From Calliopum simillimum (Eukaryota > Arthropoda > Insecta > Diptera > Lauxaniidae), in contig OX638372.1 in NCBI GenBank assembly GCA_951812925.1, forward strand, positions 38,314,245-38,378,244: a DNA stretch of 64,000 nucleotides, given 5' to 3'. The number at the start of each line of letters is the position of its first letter. Positions within the stretch are counted from its first letter, which is position 1. Below, in pieces: positions 12,295 to 21,589 of the stretch. A program made the position numbers and the translations under genes. Below the pieces are notes generated by a model that ran no database searches, was not told where the DNA came from, and saw nothing but the letters and a program-made list of their open reading frames with translations.

Positions 12295-12637
12295 ATGGAA
12301 ATGGATGCAAATACAAAAGCTAATATGATTAATGCAGCAATGGCTGCACTTGCACCCACAGTGGCAGCTTCATTAAGCAGTGTTGCTGATGAAGCTTATG
12401 CCGCCGCTGGCAGGCATTTTGAACAGCTTGTGCAGCAGCAAATACGTTTTCAAACAGCGCAACGATTACAAATACAGCAGCAGCTGCAACAACATTCATT
12501 AAGCAGTGTTGCTGATGAAGCTTATGCCGCCGCTGGCAGGCATTTTGAACAGCTTGTGCAGCAGCAAATACGTTTTCAAACAGCGCAACGATTACAAATA
12601 CAGCAGCAGCTGCAACAACAGCAGCAGCAGCAGCAGC

Positions 12638-12680
<43 letters not shown>

Positions 12681-13687
12681 GCAGCAACAACAGCAGCAGC
12701 AACAACATCAGCAGCTGCAACAACAGCAGCAGCTGCAACAACAGCAGCAGCCGCAACAACAGCAGCAGCCGCAAGAACAGCAGCAGCCGCAACAACAGCA
12801 GCAGCCGCAAGAACAGCAGCAACATAAGAAGAAAAGGGCGGAAAAAAGGAAGCTGAAACGGGAAAAAAAGCTGTAAGTTTTCAAATGGGTTCCCCTTATT
12901 TTCTCAATCGTTTGTGCTTAGGGGATTGTCGTCAGGATTGGGCCACTTTTTAACTTTCCTCTGTATCTTTTTTATATATTTGAATACTACCATATTATTT
13001 GTTTTATTTTAAAGTTCGGACCTTTATCTGTAACATACCTTTAGGACAACTCGCTGCGATGACGAAACTAAAAAAAAAAGTAGTCAGGGTTGGGCCACTA
13101 ACAAATATCGATGAAATATGTACTAAAATAGTGTGTAATGAATATGTGTGAAACTTTTTACTGTTTTTTATTCGATTATACAAAATTTCTATGAGAAATC
13201 TCCATGAGAACGTGCTTTTCATCGGGCGGCGCCCCCAATCAGATTTCACTGTTGTTGCATAAAAAAACCTGGTGTCTGCCGACATCGAGGTAAAATCAAG
13301 TTAAACGAGCCGTGCAATCCTTGAAAATTAGTTTTTGTCAATAGTCGAGCTAAATTTCCTTGGACTAGTTTCGGGCTAATAAAACTGGTAAACGAAAGGT
13401 TCAGTAGGTGAGGTATACTTTTTCCTAATGATTTTGCTATCCTAAACAAAACTGTGCTTGTAAGTGCGAAAAACGGGGTTTTCGTACCATCAGAAAGTAC
13501 TTACTTTTCCTTTAAAATACACCATTAAAAGGATGCTTTGTTTCTAGATATCGCCTACTGATTAACCTTCTTTTCTTACAGGCGCAGTAATTTTGATGCG
13601 GCTGGGGCAGTTGATTCAACTAATGATTCTGAAATAAAGAAAATAAAGGAAAATAAAAAAAAGGAAAATAAAAAAAAAGGAAAATAA
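12295..13687 (+). CDS. Two-exon polyglutamine, Lys-rich protein of unknown function
   Basis: Exon 1 runs 12,295-12,872 and exon 2 13,582-13,687, joined by a GTAAGT donor and a TTTTCTTACAG acceptor that keep the frame and give about 227 residues. I chose ATG 12,295 because it is the first ATG after the transposon boundary; a second ATG lies two codons later. Residues about 1-25 are an Ala-rich helix. A 42-residue unit (SLSSVADEAYAAAGRHFEQL onward) follows twice, from an exact 126-bp tandem duplication. Then come a long uninterrupted Gln run, Gln/Pro/Glu repeats, and a Lys/Arg-rich tail with nuclear-localisation character (KKKRAEKRKLKREKK). Exon 2 ends in Lys/Asn/Glu repeats. I do not recognise a family. 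The composition suggests a nuclear, aggregation-prone regulator, but that is inference. Confidence 0.55.
12371..12622 (+). repeat. Exact 126-bp in-frame tandem duplication
   Basis: The 126 bases starting CATTAAGCAGTG at 12,371 recur from 12,497, with no mismatch seen until the last few bases. The period is a multiple of three, so the protein gains 42 residues without a frame change. Identity at silent sites implies a very recent event or an allele-length variant. Confidence 0.9.
12610..12822 (+). repeat. CAG/CAA trinucleotide repeat encoding Gln
   Basis: Mixed CAG and CAA codons, with a run of consecutive CAA in the middle, encode an unbroken polyglutamine stretch and then Gln interrupted by His, Leu, Pro and Glu. 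Long Leu or Asn/Ser frames on the opposite strand or in other frames here are repeat artefacts. Confidence 0.9.
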
Positions 13688-15284
13688 AAATAAAAAAAAG
13701 GAAAATAAAAAAATTTGCAGAAAGAATTTTAAATAATTAATAAAAAAAATTTGCATTTTATGCTTATAAAAAAAAAAATCCATTAAGGTCTATTGAAGTA
13801 TAATGTAAGCAATTTGTTTATTTTACTTTACTATAGAGGTGTTTGTTTTTGAAATTACTTACCAACAGCTGTTTTGTGAAAATTCTCAAAATATTTAAAG
13901 ATTTAGAAATTTTTGAGTCTGTGTATAAAAAATATTAGTAAAACTCTTGTCTGCATTTCAGTTCATTAATGACTGTAAATCCGAGCCATAGGGTATTCCA
14001 TTAAACGTGTTAATGCTTCGAAAACCTTGTCCAAATTCATAAGAGCTCTGTCAATGTCAATACGAATTGTGACGGCGTTTTTTTTTTAATAATTAATTAT
14101 ATGTTATTTATAAATATTATACTGTAAAAATTTATAAAAGCGAGAAAAACTAAATAACAAAATAAAATTTATAATATAATTACATACATAAATATTATAT
14201 TAGCTAAAAATTAAAAAAAAAAAACAAGATTGAACAAGTGCATAATTAAAGTTAAGTTTCAATACATAATAAGAATAAAAGAAAAAATTTCAAAAAAATC
14301 TATTGTACGTATTTACAAGAAAACAACATTTAGAGGAAACGTTTCCAATTAACAAACATATTCACAATACATACATTCAAATATAACATAAAATATAATC
14401 AAATTATGTTTATTTTGTTTTATTTTACTACTCAGTACATTATACATTGGGTAACAAATAAAAAAGCAGCAGTTATTTATTGAGTTGAGAAACTCACAAT
14501 GTTTAGAAACTGCGGTGTTTGCACAAAAAAAAATTACTTTTAATAAGAAATTGAATGAAAACTTATATTTAAACTTAAACTTATAGCTGGTCTGGTATAG
14601 GTTTAAGTCTGCCTTGCCACCTTAAAACAGTATGGACTGATTCCATTTCAATTCATTTGGATCTTTATATTTTATTTTTCAACTATAAATTTTCGTTTTG
14701 TTATATTTAAAAAAAACCGTAGTTATTATTTTGTGGCGCTCATCGAAGCATTCGTAGTCTTGGGGGCTGATTTCCAATATTTTTTAAATTTCTGTTTTAT
14801 TTTTTCATATATTGCACTGAAGCTTTAGTTTCGCTGTAGCTTGTTCAGTGTCAAAAAATATATTAGTTTTAATACAAAAATTTTCGGAGACGAAAAAGCC
14901 GTTTAAAATGTATAAAATGTAACCATCTGGCAACGCTGGAATATGACAACAGGAAAAGGAAATAAAAAAAATTTGACATTTAAATATTTAAAAAATATTT
15001 TTTTTGAAATAAATAAATAATAGTGTCGTTCTCTTCTTCAATTTCTATTTTGTTAATGTAGTTAACAGTCGTTAAAAGAGACAGCTATATTATATAAGTT
15101 ACAAATTTGTAAATTTGTAATTAATATCGTAAAGCGCGCCATATTGTTACCTGTTCAAATTTGTTAACATTAATATTAATATTATGATATTATTATTAAT
15201 TATTATTAATTAATTTATTATTAATTACAATATTACAATTCGATTTTAAAAAAATAGTCTCAATAAAGAATTCAATTCAATTCA
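13688..15284. other. No gene recognised; very AT-rich
   Basis: Runs of A and T with AATAAA-like words, including possible polyadenylation signals just after the polyglutamine gene (13,690-13,745). No credible open frame, RNA gene or element boundary was found. Confidence 0.4.
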
Positions 15285-16042
15285 ATGAAAACAAGTAAGT
15301 TATAAAAACACATTTTTCTCATCAATTCAGCATATAAAATTAAATTAACCTTTTTTCAGAGAACGAAAAACCGCAACAATTACCACCACTTCATTACTAT
15401 AATCCCCCACCACTTCACTATTTCGATAAGCCTCCGCCTCTTAGGGCCGTTTTCACAATGTCCAGTTAACGTTTAACTGAAACTTTAACTGTAAGTTTGT
15501 ATAAAATTGTTTTCTCAATGTGAAGTTATTTATTAACTGACGTAAAATAAACTCTAACGTTCAGTTAACTTTAACTGGCACAATTTTTTCGGTTAAAATT
15601 TAACTGGCAGATTGAAATAAATTCAAATATTTTTTGAAATTCATATGAAAAAATTTGAAATGTTTACATTTTTTGAAAACATTTTAAGGGGAAATTTGTA
15701 ATTTATTCACAATATATATTTAACCATAAGTTAAAAAATGGAATTTATTGAAATCCAAATAATTTAACAGAAAGTTTACACCAATAGCTTTCGTTAGTAA
15801 ACTTTAGATTAAAAATATCTTAACTGGACATTGTGAAACCGGCCCTTAATGACGTTGTACCAGAAAAAATTAAAGAAAACAAAAAAATTTCAACAATTGA
15901 CACGATAAAGCATCAGGGACAACAATTATGCGATTTTTGCAAACGCAAATATACAAAGAAGTATGATGAAGCGATGCATAAAAAAATGCATGAGGAGGGC
16001 CTCATCATGTCTACCAAAGAGTATGATGTTTGGGAGTTGTAA
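15285..16042 (+). pseudogene. Small C2H2 zinc-finger gene interrupted by a MITE
   Basis: Exon 1 is 15,285-15,294 (MKT plus one base, then GTAAGT). The second exon starts at 15,360 after TTTTTTCAG and encodes a Pro-rich stretch (QQLPPLHYYNPPPLHYFDK). At 15,443 a 402-bp MITE begins. The frame resumes at 15,849 and ends at the TAA at 16,040-16,042. The second part holds one finger, CDFCKRKY...AMHKKMH, spaced C-x2-C-x12-H-x3-H, the classic C2H2 pattern. Without the MITE the protein would have about 95 residues. With it, translation stops soon after the junction. I do not know the family. The allele is broken unless an ATG within 15,833-16,042 is used. Confidence 0.6.
15444..15845. mobile_element. 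Harbinger-type MITE, TTA duplication, inside a coding exon
   Basis: 402 bp with inverted termini GGGCCG(T/G)TTTCACAATG, flanked by TTA at 15,441-15,443 and 15,846-15,848. A 3-bp TTA/TAA duplication is typical of PIF/Harbinger elements. It splits the coding part of the zinc-finger gene. A second copy of the same length but opposite orientation lies at 16,242-16,643. Confidence 0.85.
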
Positions 16043-16241
16043 TTTATTCACATGTTTACAATATTTTTTTTTAATGTCTCCAGTGTTACAGCTAGTTGAC
16101 CAAAGATTTCCTTAACATTTTTGTTGTAACATATTTGTAGTAATTGCAAAAAGTAAAAAACATTTGGAAATAAGCCCTTTTGTTCTGAAACGTTTGGAAA
16201 TAAGCCCTTTTGTTTCGAAGTCACTCTTATTTCACCATTTA

Positions 16242-16643
16242 GGGCCGGTTTCACAATGTCCAGTTAAGATATTTTTAAACTAAAGTTTACTAACGAAAGC
16301 TACTGGTATAAACTTTCCGTTAAATTATTTGGATTTCAATAAACTGCTTTTTTTAACTTATGGTTAAATATATATTGTGAATAAATAACAAATTTCCCCT
16401 TAAAATGTTTTCAAAAAATTTAAACATTTCAAATTTTTTCATATGAATTTCAAAATATATTTGAATTTATTTCAATCTGCCAGTTAAATTTTAACTGAAA
16501 AAATTGTGCCAGTTAAAGTTAACTGAACGCTAGAGGTTATTTTACGTCAGTTAATAAATAACTTCACATTGAGAAAACAATTTTATTCAAACTTACAGTT
16601 AAAGTTTCAGTTAAACGTTAACTGGACATTGTGAAAACGGCCC
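16242..16643. mobile_element. Second copy of the 402-bp Harbinger-type MITE, inverted
   Basis: The sequence is the reverse complement of 15,444-15,845 with scattered differences. It is flanked by TTA at 16,239-16,241 and 16,644-16,646. The two copies about 400 bp apart in opposite orientation could form a large hairpin around the zinc-finger exon. Between them (16,140-16,215) a short direct repeat, GGAAATAAGCCCTTTTGTT, occurs twice. Confidence 0.85.
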
Positions 16644-16959
16644 TTAGAAGTTTATTTTGATGTCTATAGGCATGGTATATAAGCACCTATATAGCCTGGG
16701 GCATATAAAAAATACTAAAAGTTTTTTTGGCCACTATTCAAGATACGTCTTTTTGTATCAAACTCTAAAAATTTCTATGAAATTATATAGAAATAAGCCC
16801 TTTTGTTCTGAAATGCGACTTTTGATCACGATTTTATCTTAGAAAAATGCATTGTTTGTGATGAATTTTGGACTAGAGGATGCATTTTAGCATGGTAATG
16901 GCGATGGCATCCTTAGGTTTGTTCGAGGTTGGAAGTGGTTTTACGTCCTTTTGAAAAAT

Positions 16960-17428
16960 CACTCTTCATATGCATTATCAATAAACTGTATGCGTTCATT
17001 CGATCATTGTAAAAATTTAGCCGCGTTTGTATTTGTCTCGGTGCGAATAGCAATAATTTCTCTTGTTCAGCAATAAACGTTGACGTTCATTTAGAAGGCC
17101 GATAGATAGATGTGATACGTAAATTGCCTTCAATTGCCGTATAACTTCTTCAGCTTTCAATTTCCAAAGAAACATACTATTTTCCCTCTCCACAATCGAG
17201 TAATATAAATAACGATTCGGCTGACTGCAAAAGTATCGCTGACATTACGCGTTTTATTGGGTATACAGGAGCCAGTGCCTAAAAATGTTATCTTTGGAAA
17301 TGATCCTATTTGCGTTGTTGATTGCATTACCATGGATTCTTTTAGTTTTGTAGGAAAGTCTGGGAGCATTTGTGTTTCATGTAAATATTCACTTGGATTC
17401 AGTTTGGCTTCTTGTGTGTGATCGAAAC
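16960..17428 (-). pseudogene. RNase Z (ELAC2/JhI-1) fragment, metal motif deleted
   Basis: Minus strand, starting after a TTTTTCAG acceptor at 17,429. The first part encodes FDHTQEAKLNPSEYL, then the diagnostic ITFLGTGSCIPNKTRNVS. After a frameshift, LLDCGEG follows, then AIYVSHLSIGLL, and in another frame LLFAPRQIQTRLNFYN. These are ordered motifs of the long-form tRNase Z beta-lactamase domain, which cleaves tRNA 3' trailers. The HxHxDH zinc-binding motif that should follow VSHL is missing, and there are several frame breaks, so it is inactive. It is the downstream-most piece of a same-strand mosaic of gene fragments. Confidence 0.8.
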
Positions 17429-17518
17429 CTGAAAAAGGAATTTAAAAAAATAATTATTTTTGCATCATACAAATGACAAAGATTTTCCACTCCAGTGAAA
17501 CTCTTTCCATCCTTTTTC

Positions 17519-17640
17519 TAAGTTAAAATAACCTTTTTCAAATCAAATTAACCTTTTTCCAATTCAAATTAACCTTTTCCAAATCAAATTAAACCTTTTC
17601 CAAATCAAATTAAAATTTTTCCAAATCAAAAACCACCTTT
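17519..17640. repeat. Short tandem repeat, about 21-bp unit
   Basis: About six degenerate copies of a unit like AAATCAAATTAACCTTTTTCC. It lies inside the gene-fragment mosaic, between the RNase Z piece and the exon ending at 17,890. A partly inverse stretch (17,680-17,760) with TTAATTGTTGGGAAAA follows. Confidence 0.7.
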
Positions 17641-17889
17641 TTAAAAATTGCTTGGCCAACCCTCCATGTGGTACACAAAAGTTTAATTTGATTTGAGAAA
17701 AGGGTAATTGTTGGGAAAATGGGATCAGGTTAATTGTTGGGAAAACGTTAATTGTTTGAACTGTATTTGTTACTGCTTATACAGTATGAAAACTTTTCGC
17801 TAGGTTCTTCAACTAGAGAAATGTGTTCCTCCGAAGATGTTCCTGTATGGAATGTACTGTGAACGTGTTTTCTTACTTGTTGTACTTAC

Positions 17890-18370
17890 ATTAATAGCAA
17901 TGGGAACGTCCTTTTTTGCCTCCAACCTGGATAAATTAGTCTTTTCTTGTGTATAGCTTCTCAAGTAATATTTAGGTTGTGTTTGTATTACTGGTGCAAG
18001 CCCCTAAAAATAAGAAAAGGATAAATAAATGTATGTTTTGTTTACAAGCTTGTTGACCTCCTTTGATATAATATGATAACTTTTGCATTAAATTAAAACC
18101 TTACCACAGTCACACTAGGATTCGTGACATTATCACGATATCAAGGCTGAAAAATTTGATATTTACTGGATAACATCCATAAAATTTCTCGCACCAAACA
18201 AAACTCTGTAGCGGTTGAAAGTTCTGGGAAGCGTAGTAAATTATTTGATTGTTCATTAAGGAAATCATTATAAACATTAGCAAAATTTGCGCCAGTAAAT
18301 ATTCGGTTGACCTTTTTGAATCAAATAGTTTATATTGTTTATGTTTTTTTAGTGGTTTTATATTTGCCAA
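17890..18370 (-). pseudogene. Two-exon fragment, possibly gamma-tubulin complex component-like
   Basis: Minus strand. An upstream exon ends at 18,105 before GTAAGG and contains NFANVYNDFLNEQSNNLLRF and TEFCLVREILWMLSS, then an in-frame stop. After a 101-bp intron a 114-bp exon (18,003-17,890) is bounded by TTTTTAG and GTAAGT and encodes 38 residues (QPKYYLRSYTQEKTNLSRLE in the middle). Both junctions are phase 0, so these are probably consecutive exons of one gene. The LVREILWML motif recalls the N-terminal region of GCP/Grip proteins, but this is a weak call. A frame change upstream (about 18,310) and the stop show it is broken. Confidence 0.45.
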
Positions 18371-18602
18371 TGTGTTAGATTGTACTTTATAAGATTTTGC
18401 TTGGATAAGGAATCTGCTCGTGCATCATCACTAACATAACATCATTATTGCTGTCGCTATCAGACCTATTCAAAATGTATAATTTTGTTGTGTAGGATAT
18501 ATGGCACCATAAGGCATATTTAATTTAAACTTTACATAGTCGACATTACAAATTAAATGAAATTTTCATTAGCACTCAAATCTGAGTCTGTATGTATAAC
18601 AC

Positions 18603-18954
18603 TCACGTATAAAATTTGAAACCGCAGCATCATCACAAGCCATTGTGTCGTTCTGTTCCTGTATTAGGAAACGTTGAAATTCACGCAAACCAACAATTTC
18701 ATTATCTTTGGAGTATGGAAATTTTCCAGGTAAACTAAAAAACAAGTCTCCAGCAAAATTTGATGGAACTAAAAGTTTTGTATATAAACGTGAAAAATCA
18801 TCGAAACGTAAGTCACTTTTGCGCCTTACATCATCGTCAGTGAAAAATTCCATAAGTTTGCTGGTGGTCATTTTGCAACTAACACCAGCGAGGAATGCCT
18901 TAAAGTCCTTGACACTCACTTGTCGTCCACTTTCTTTGGAATGTTGGTTACTAT
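18603..18954 (-). pseudogene. sl: 352-bp copy of a small wing (PLC-gamma) exon piece
   Basis: Every base I compared is the same as 42,643-42,994 in the intact gene (offset 24,040). The piece covers roughly residues 160-277, the EF-hand region before the catalytic X box (ESGRQVSVKDFKAFLAGVS and beyond). At 18,955 the match stops abruptly and Integrator subunit 4 sequence begins; at 18,602 it stops in unrelated DNA. No start, PH domain or catalytic part is present, so it has no PLC function. The lack of any change contrasts with the decayed neighbours. Confidence 0.93.
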
Positions 18955-19890
18955 ATAATATAGTAAGTAACTGCAAATTCGGAATTTGACAACGCCAACT
19001 TGCACATGGAGTCAACAGCAGCAGTGCGTACCTCAAGGAATTCATCTTCAAGTCCATGAACAAGTGCACCGCAAGCACCACTTGCAATCAAAGAAACACC
19101 AGTTTGCTTTCGACGCAGATTACTCATTAGTTTTTTATCCAGAGTTTGATTTAAAAACTCTGAACTAACAAGTGTTCAGCTGCCTAAAATAAAGTCAATA
19201 TATAAATATATGTAGTTTCATTTTCTAAACTTATACCGGCGGTTTGCTATGATAATTGTTTAAACTTACTTGAATGCGAATTTGTATCGATAAATCACAG
19301 AGTGCTCCACAAACTTCACTAAATGCTGCATCAATTAGACGTATTTCCTCGTCTTCATCGTTGACTATCATGTAATCTGGATGACTTATGCATAGTCGTC
19401 GCGCATTGCGTCCACGGCGCGCTTATACAAAGTGTTGGGCGACAAAATTGCACCACGTTCTCCGAAGCATAAAAGTGAGCGCAATGCCTGTGCTCGAACT
19501 CCTGAATCCTGTGAATCAGCATAATGCCCGATAGTGTCAATAACACCTTTTTTCGCATCTATTAATGAAGTAAACGCCGACAACACCATTAGAGCATTTT
19601 TTTGTGCTTGATGCGACTCTGAAGTCAAATTTTGCTGTGCAAAGAATGCAATTTTCGTCACATGTGTCGAAGGAAGCAGACGTAGGTTTCTTGCACCAAT
19701 TTTATGCAGGCTATATAGTCCCTGGGCTATAACTTTTTGAGATTTCTCCTGTTTTAGCACAACAATTATTTCATCTATAAGCAAATTTACTATTTCCGCC
19801 AAACGCACCTCAGCTAAATCGGCAAGTAAACCAAGTATTTTAACGCGTATTGTGGTATAGGATTGTGCAACATCGAAAGAGTTCTACGAG
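18955..19890 (-). pseudogene. IntS4: Integrator complex subunit 4 fragment, broken
   Basis: Minus strand. The first exon piece (about 19,868-19,270) has HEAT repeats with LADLAEVRLAEIVNLLIDE, GLYSLHKIGARNLRLLP, ALRSLLCFGERGAIL and AVDAMRDDYA. After a deletion and frame change comes SHPDYMIVNDEDEEIRLIDA. A GTAAGT donor at 19,269 and a TTTTAG acceptor at 19,184 bound a real-looking intron. The next exon (19,183-18,955) has LNQTLDKKLMSNLRRK and ASGACGALVHGLEDE, with a one-base deletion near its start and about 35 family residues missing in the middle. In the Integrator complex this scaffold supports the IntS9/11 endonuclease. Because introns are kept, the copy arose from DNA, not mRNA. Confidence 0.85.
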
Positions 19891-19892
19891 TC

Positions 19893-20045
19893 TATGTTTG
19901 AGTCATTAAATCATTTGTAGCCATAAAACGAAAATCCTTGTCACTTGAAGTCATCTACGAAAATGATGAAATTGAAAATTCGGAGCGCCAAAAATCTAAC
20001 AAATGGGTAGAACTTACCTACTGATTGGATGCCATGATTATTATA
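19893..20045 (-). pseudogene. Cand1: Cand1 5' fragment
   Basis: Minus strand. ATGGCATCCAATCAG near 20,033 gives MASNQ, then a GTAAG-type donor. After a short intron ending TTTTCGTAG, a second piece from 19,954 encodes MTSSDKDFRFMATNDLMT, a signature of the N-terminus of CAND1/TIP120, the cullin-RING exchange factor. Coding stops just after it (stop codon near 19,893), and Integrator subunit 4 sequence follows. The expected residues between MASNQ and the second piece are missing. It forms the upstream end of the same-strand mosaic. Confidence 0.75.
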
Positions 20046-20460
20046 AATTTAAATAGAAATTTTATTTCAATTCTTTTGTGATTTCTGACTCGGATGCTTT
20101 CTTTTACAAGGAAGACGCCTGGACAAATTTTACGATTCGCGTATCCAAATGCAATACACAGGCACAAAAATTCACAAATTCAATGCAATACACAGGCACA
20201 AAAATCCACAAATTCAATGCAATACACAGGCACAAAAATCCACAAATTCAATCAGCGTTGATGCCATGATTATTATAAATTTAAATAGAAATTTTATTTC
20301 AATTCTTTTGTGATTTCTGACTCGGATGCTTTCCTTTTGCAAGGGAGACGCCTGGACAAATTTTACGATTCGCGTATCCAAATGCAATACACAGGCACAA
20401 AAATCCACAAATTCAATGTAATACACAGGCACAAAAATCCACAAATTCAATCAGCGTTGC
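20025..20460. repeat. Duplicated block with a 31-bp minisatellite
   Basis: A block of about 225 bp starting GATGCCATGATTATTATAAA occurs at about 20,027 and again at about 20,259. Within each, the unit AATACACAGGCACAAAAAT plus CCACAAATTCA is repeated two or three times. Relatives with CACAGTTACAAAAATCC occur at 22,410-22,475. The first block overlaps the 5' end of the Cand1 fragment, so it may mark the edge of the element that carries the mosaic. Confidence 0.8.
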
Positions 20461-20668
20461 CAGTTGGTTACATTTTATACATTTTGCGTAACTTTTTGGC
20501 CTCTCACGTAACTTGTAAGTAAAATTTGTATTTGGCCATTTTTCGTAATTTTTTAGGTTTTTCACATTACTCAATTTATATTAACGTTTTTTTTCTTAAA
20601 ATTTTGTTGCACTGAAAAAACTATACAATAAAAAAAAAACAATGGTAAAGCATAATGTGACAGATTAA

Positions 20669-21586
20669 CGGCCAGTTTTTCAGTGCAAGTTTAAATTTCG
20701 TTTAAACGACGTTTTATTAAACGCTTTTAAATTGTTAAACTCGTTTAAATATGAAATGACTTTTTCAGTGCGAGTTTAACTGAAACTCGTCACATTGCTT
20801 TTTAGTAGGCATTACTGAAAAATGACAAGCTGTTGACTTATAAATATTGAAATTTTTTGACAACTCACAGCGAGAAAATTAATTTTTAGAAAAGTTTCCC
20901 TAAAATCCTTCGGATTCTTCTGGAAAGCTGAGAAAATGTCAGAAGCAGCATCAGCAACAATAAAGCAGCGGATGGTTACGAGAAAATTTCGATTGCGCGA
21001 ATTCCTGCTAAAAGTTTTTTTTTCAGGCTTTCAATTATTGTGACTTGGCCACCACAACTGTTGGCCTACATTTACCATATCACCGCTGAAAAAGCTAATT
21101 TAATGAAAACTGTACCCGGTTCGAACGTTGGCGCCTGGTAAAGGGAGCCAGTATCAAAGCTTTGCCCAAGAGCATTTTGGTTGCTCCAATGTTTAAGGAA
21201 TTTCATGGTCATACTGATTGAAAATCATATGCAGAACGTGATCACATTAAATAGTGGACAAAAGTGAAGTTTGTGAATTACTTATTTTCAAAATAAAAGA
21301 CGAAGAATAAAACTTCAGAACTGAAATAAATTCTTCTTTTCCAAATTATGGATTTTTTTTATTCATTTGTTTTTTCCTGTTTTATTTTTTATAAAATGTG
21401 TCAATTTTGATTTATTTATCAACAGTTGTCAAAACAAAATTATAGGTTAAACGGAATTTAAACGGCCAATAATGTTCAGTTAAACTTAGTTCAAACTACG
21501 TTTAACATTAACTGAAAAACACATTCCTGAGTTTAAACTTAGCTTAAACCTGAAAATGAGTTTAACTTGCACTGAAAAACTGGCCC
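20669..21586. mobile_element. Harbinger-like element carrying an NDUFA13 copy
   Basis: The inverted ends (C/G)GGCCAGTTTTTCAGTGCAA at 20,669 and the inverse at 21,586 are flanked by TAA at 20,666-20,668 and 21,587-21,589, as in PIF/Harbinger elements. The arms are rich in GTTTAAAC-like words. The middle (about 20,900-21,320) is not palindromic and contains a plus-strand NDUFA13/GRIM-19 pseudogene with UTR-like flanks, so the element appears to carry a gene fragment. Confidence 0.72.
20936..21221 (+). pseudogene. ND-B16.6: NDUFA13 (GRIM-19, complex I subunit) pseudogene
   Basis: Starts ATG at 20,936 with MSEAASATIKQ. In a shifted frame it continues GYEKISIARIPAKS, then LLAYIYHITAEKANLMKTVP, VGAW and GEPV, and ends APMFKEFHGHTD and a stop at 21,219-21,221. 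The order and the C-terminal FKEF.(A/G)H(S/T)D match the fly complex I subunit NDUFA13. A central piece of the family and the DMPPPG segment are missing, and there are several frameshifts. An AATAAA at about 21,292 suggests that 3' UTR sequence was carried along. No intron is visible, so a retrocopy is possible. Confidence 0.7.
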
Positions 21587-21589
21587 TAA

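Noticed and set aside
12592..12825. Poly-leucine and poly-asparagine frames
   Set aside because: They are other readings of the CAG/CAA repeat.
18569..19087. A second phospholipase C-gamma gene
   Set aside because: Only a 352-bp EF-hand stretch is present; it runs into IntS4 sequence and lacks start, catalytic boxes and SH2 domains.
19386..19808. A functional IntS4 gene
   Set aside because: A deletion with frame change at 19,388, a one-base deletion in the next exon and missing family residues show it is broken.
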